From contig USRA01000098.1 of NCBI GenBank assembly GCA_900557035.1, positions 1 to 5,291 on the forward strand: a stretch of DNA of 5,291 bases, in the 5' to 3' direction. This document shows, in pieces, positions 5,093-5,291 of this stretch (its first letter is position 1; every line of letters begins with the position of its first letter). The DNA is from an uncultured Prevotella sp. GTDB lineage: Bacteria; Bacteroidota; Bacteroidia; Bacteroidales; Bacteroidaceae. A model generated the notes under the pieces. It made no database searches and was not told the DNA's origin. It saw only the letters and a program-made list of their open reading frames with translations. The translations under genes were made by a program, and so were the position numbers.

Positions 5093-5291
5093 CCTATCAC
5101 ATTGCATAGTTGGTTGATGGCTGCATCAAAAGTGGTGAGGTCTTTGGCTCGCTTTCTGATGGCAGTCTTGTAATTATAGATGGTTTGCGTAGAATAGAAC
5201 AGGAGGGTGGCCAGTTCCTGACCATCTGTAATTCCTAGTCGCATCAGTGCATAGATACGCAGTTCCTTGGTGAGACTGTTAGGGGCAGGGA
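5089..5291 (-). CDS. C-terminal end of a LuxR-like helix-turn-helix regulator (DUF6377-type), partial
   Basis: Only the last 66 residues and a TAA stop are in the window; the gene runs off the right edge. The frame reads [20 protein letters not shown], then [20 protein letters not shown], then [20 protein letters not shown] and a final Gly. The pattern is a LuxR/GerE-like helix-turn-helix: a first helix before GITDGQELA, then a recognition helix at [16 protein letters not shown]. In Bacteroidetes this sequence type closes membrane-anchored regulators with an N-terminal TPR-like sensor region (DUF6377). That larger architecture is inferred from the family and is not visible here. Its stop triplet shares bases with the lactonase stop, so the two genes converge with a 4-bp overlap and no terminator between them. 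Confidence 0.75.
   Translation of the reverse strand, partial: PAPNSLTKELRIYALMRLGITDGQELATLLFYSTQTIYNYKTAIRKRAKDLTTFDAAINQLCNVIG

Noticed and set aside
4841..5107. Minus-strand frame of 88 codons across the lactonase end
   Set aside because: The real minus-strand gene at this end is in another frame and gives the helix-turn-helix tail. This frame is antisense to conserved propeller sequence.

Overview
The window looks like the chromosome of a Bacteroidales bacterium, most likely Prevotella/Segatella. Three things point there. The transcarbamylase is of the N-succinylornithine type, which is typical of Bacteroidetes. Three intergenic stretches carry the Bacteroidetes promoter pattern TTTG-N19/20-TAnnTTTG. 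Starts lie mostly in A-rich leaders rather than behind strong Shine-Dalgarno sites. The genus is an inference from these features and remembered family sequences; no search was run.

Layout. Positions 1-57 hold only the tail downstream of the first gene, including one copy of a 28-bp tandem duplication. A minus-strand pair follows: N-succinylornithine carbamoyltransferase (58-1020) and gamma-glutamyl-phosphate reductase proA (1103-2377). proA is the upstream member, and no promoter motif is visible in the 82 bp between them, so they probably form one operon for arginine and proline synthesis from glutamate. The operon has a good promoter at 2524-2555 and a leader of about 140 nt rich in dyads, which includes a possibly dispersed element (2456-2532) flanked by 11-bp direct repeats. 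Upstream on the same strand is a stand-alone archaeal-type (ATPase_2) P-loop ATPase (2628-3764) with its own promoter.

The 188-bp divergent region 3765-3952 holds two back-to-back promoters with a strong hairpin between them. On the minus strand that hairpin is followed by a T-tract, like an intrinsic terminator. To the right, on the plus strand, is a secreted seven-bladed beta-propeller lactonase (3953-5092). Its stop codon overlaps that of a convergent minus-strand gene cut by the window edge (5089-5291). The visible 66 residues of that gene are a LuxR-like helix-turn-helix of the type found at the C-terminus of Bacteroidetes DUF6377-type regulators.

Most of the window is ordinary core metabolism plus a family-typical ATPase. 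I do not see a convincing new multi-gene system. The items worth a second look are the Ser at the specificity-determining position of the transcarbamylase, the repeat module and small reading frames in the proA leader, the terminator-like hairpin between divergent promoters, the dyad over the ATPase promoter, and two small tandem repeats at the gene ends of the arg/pro operon.
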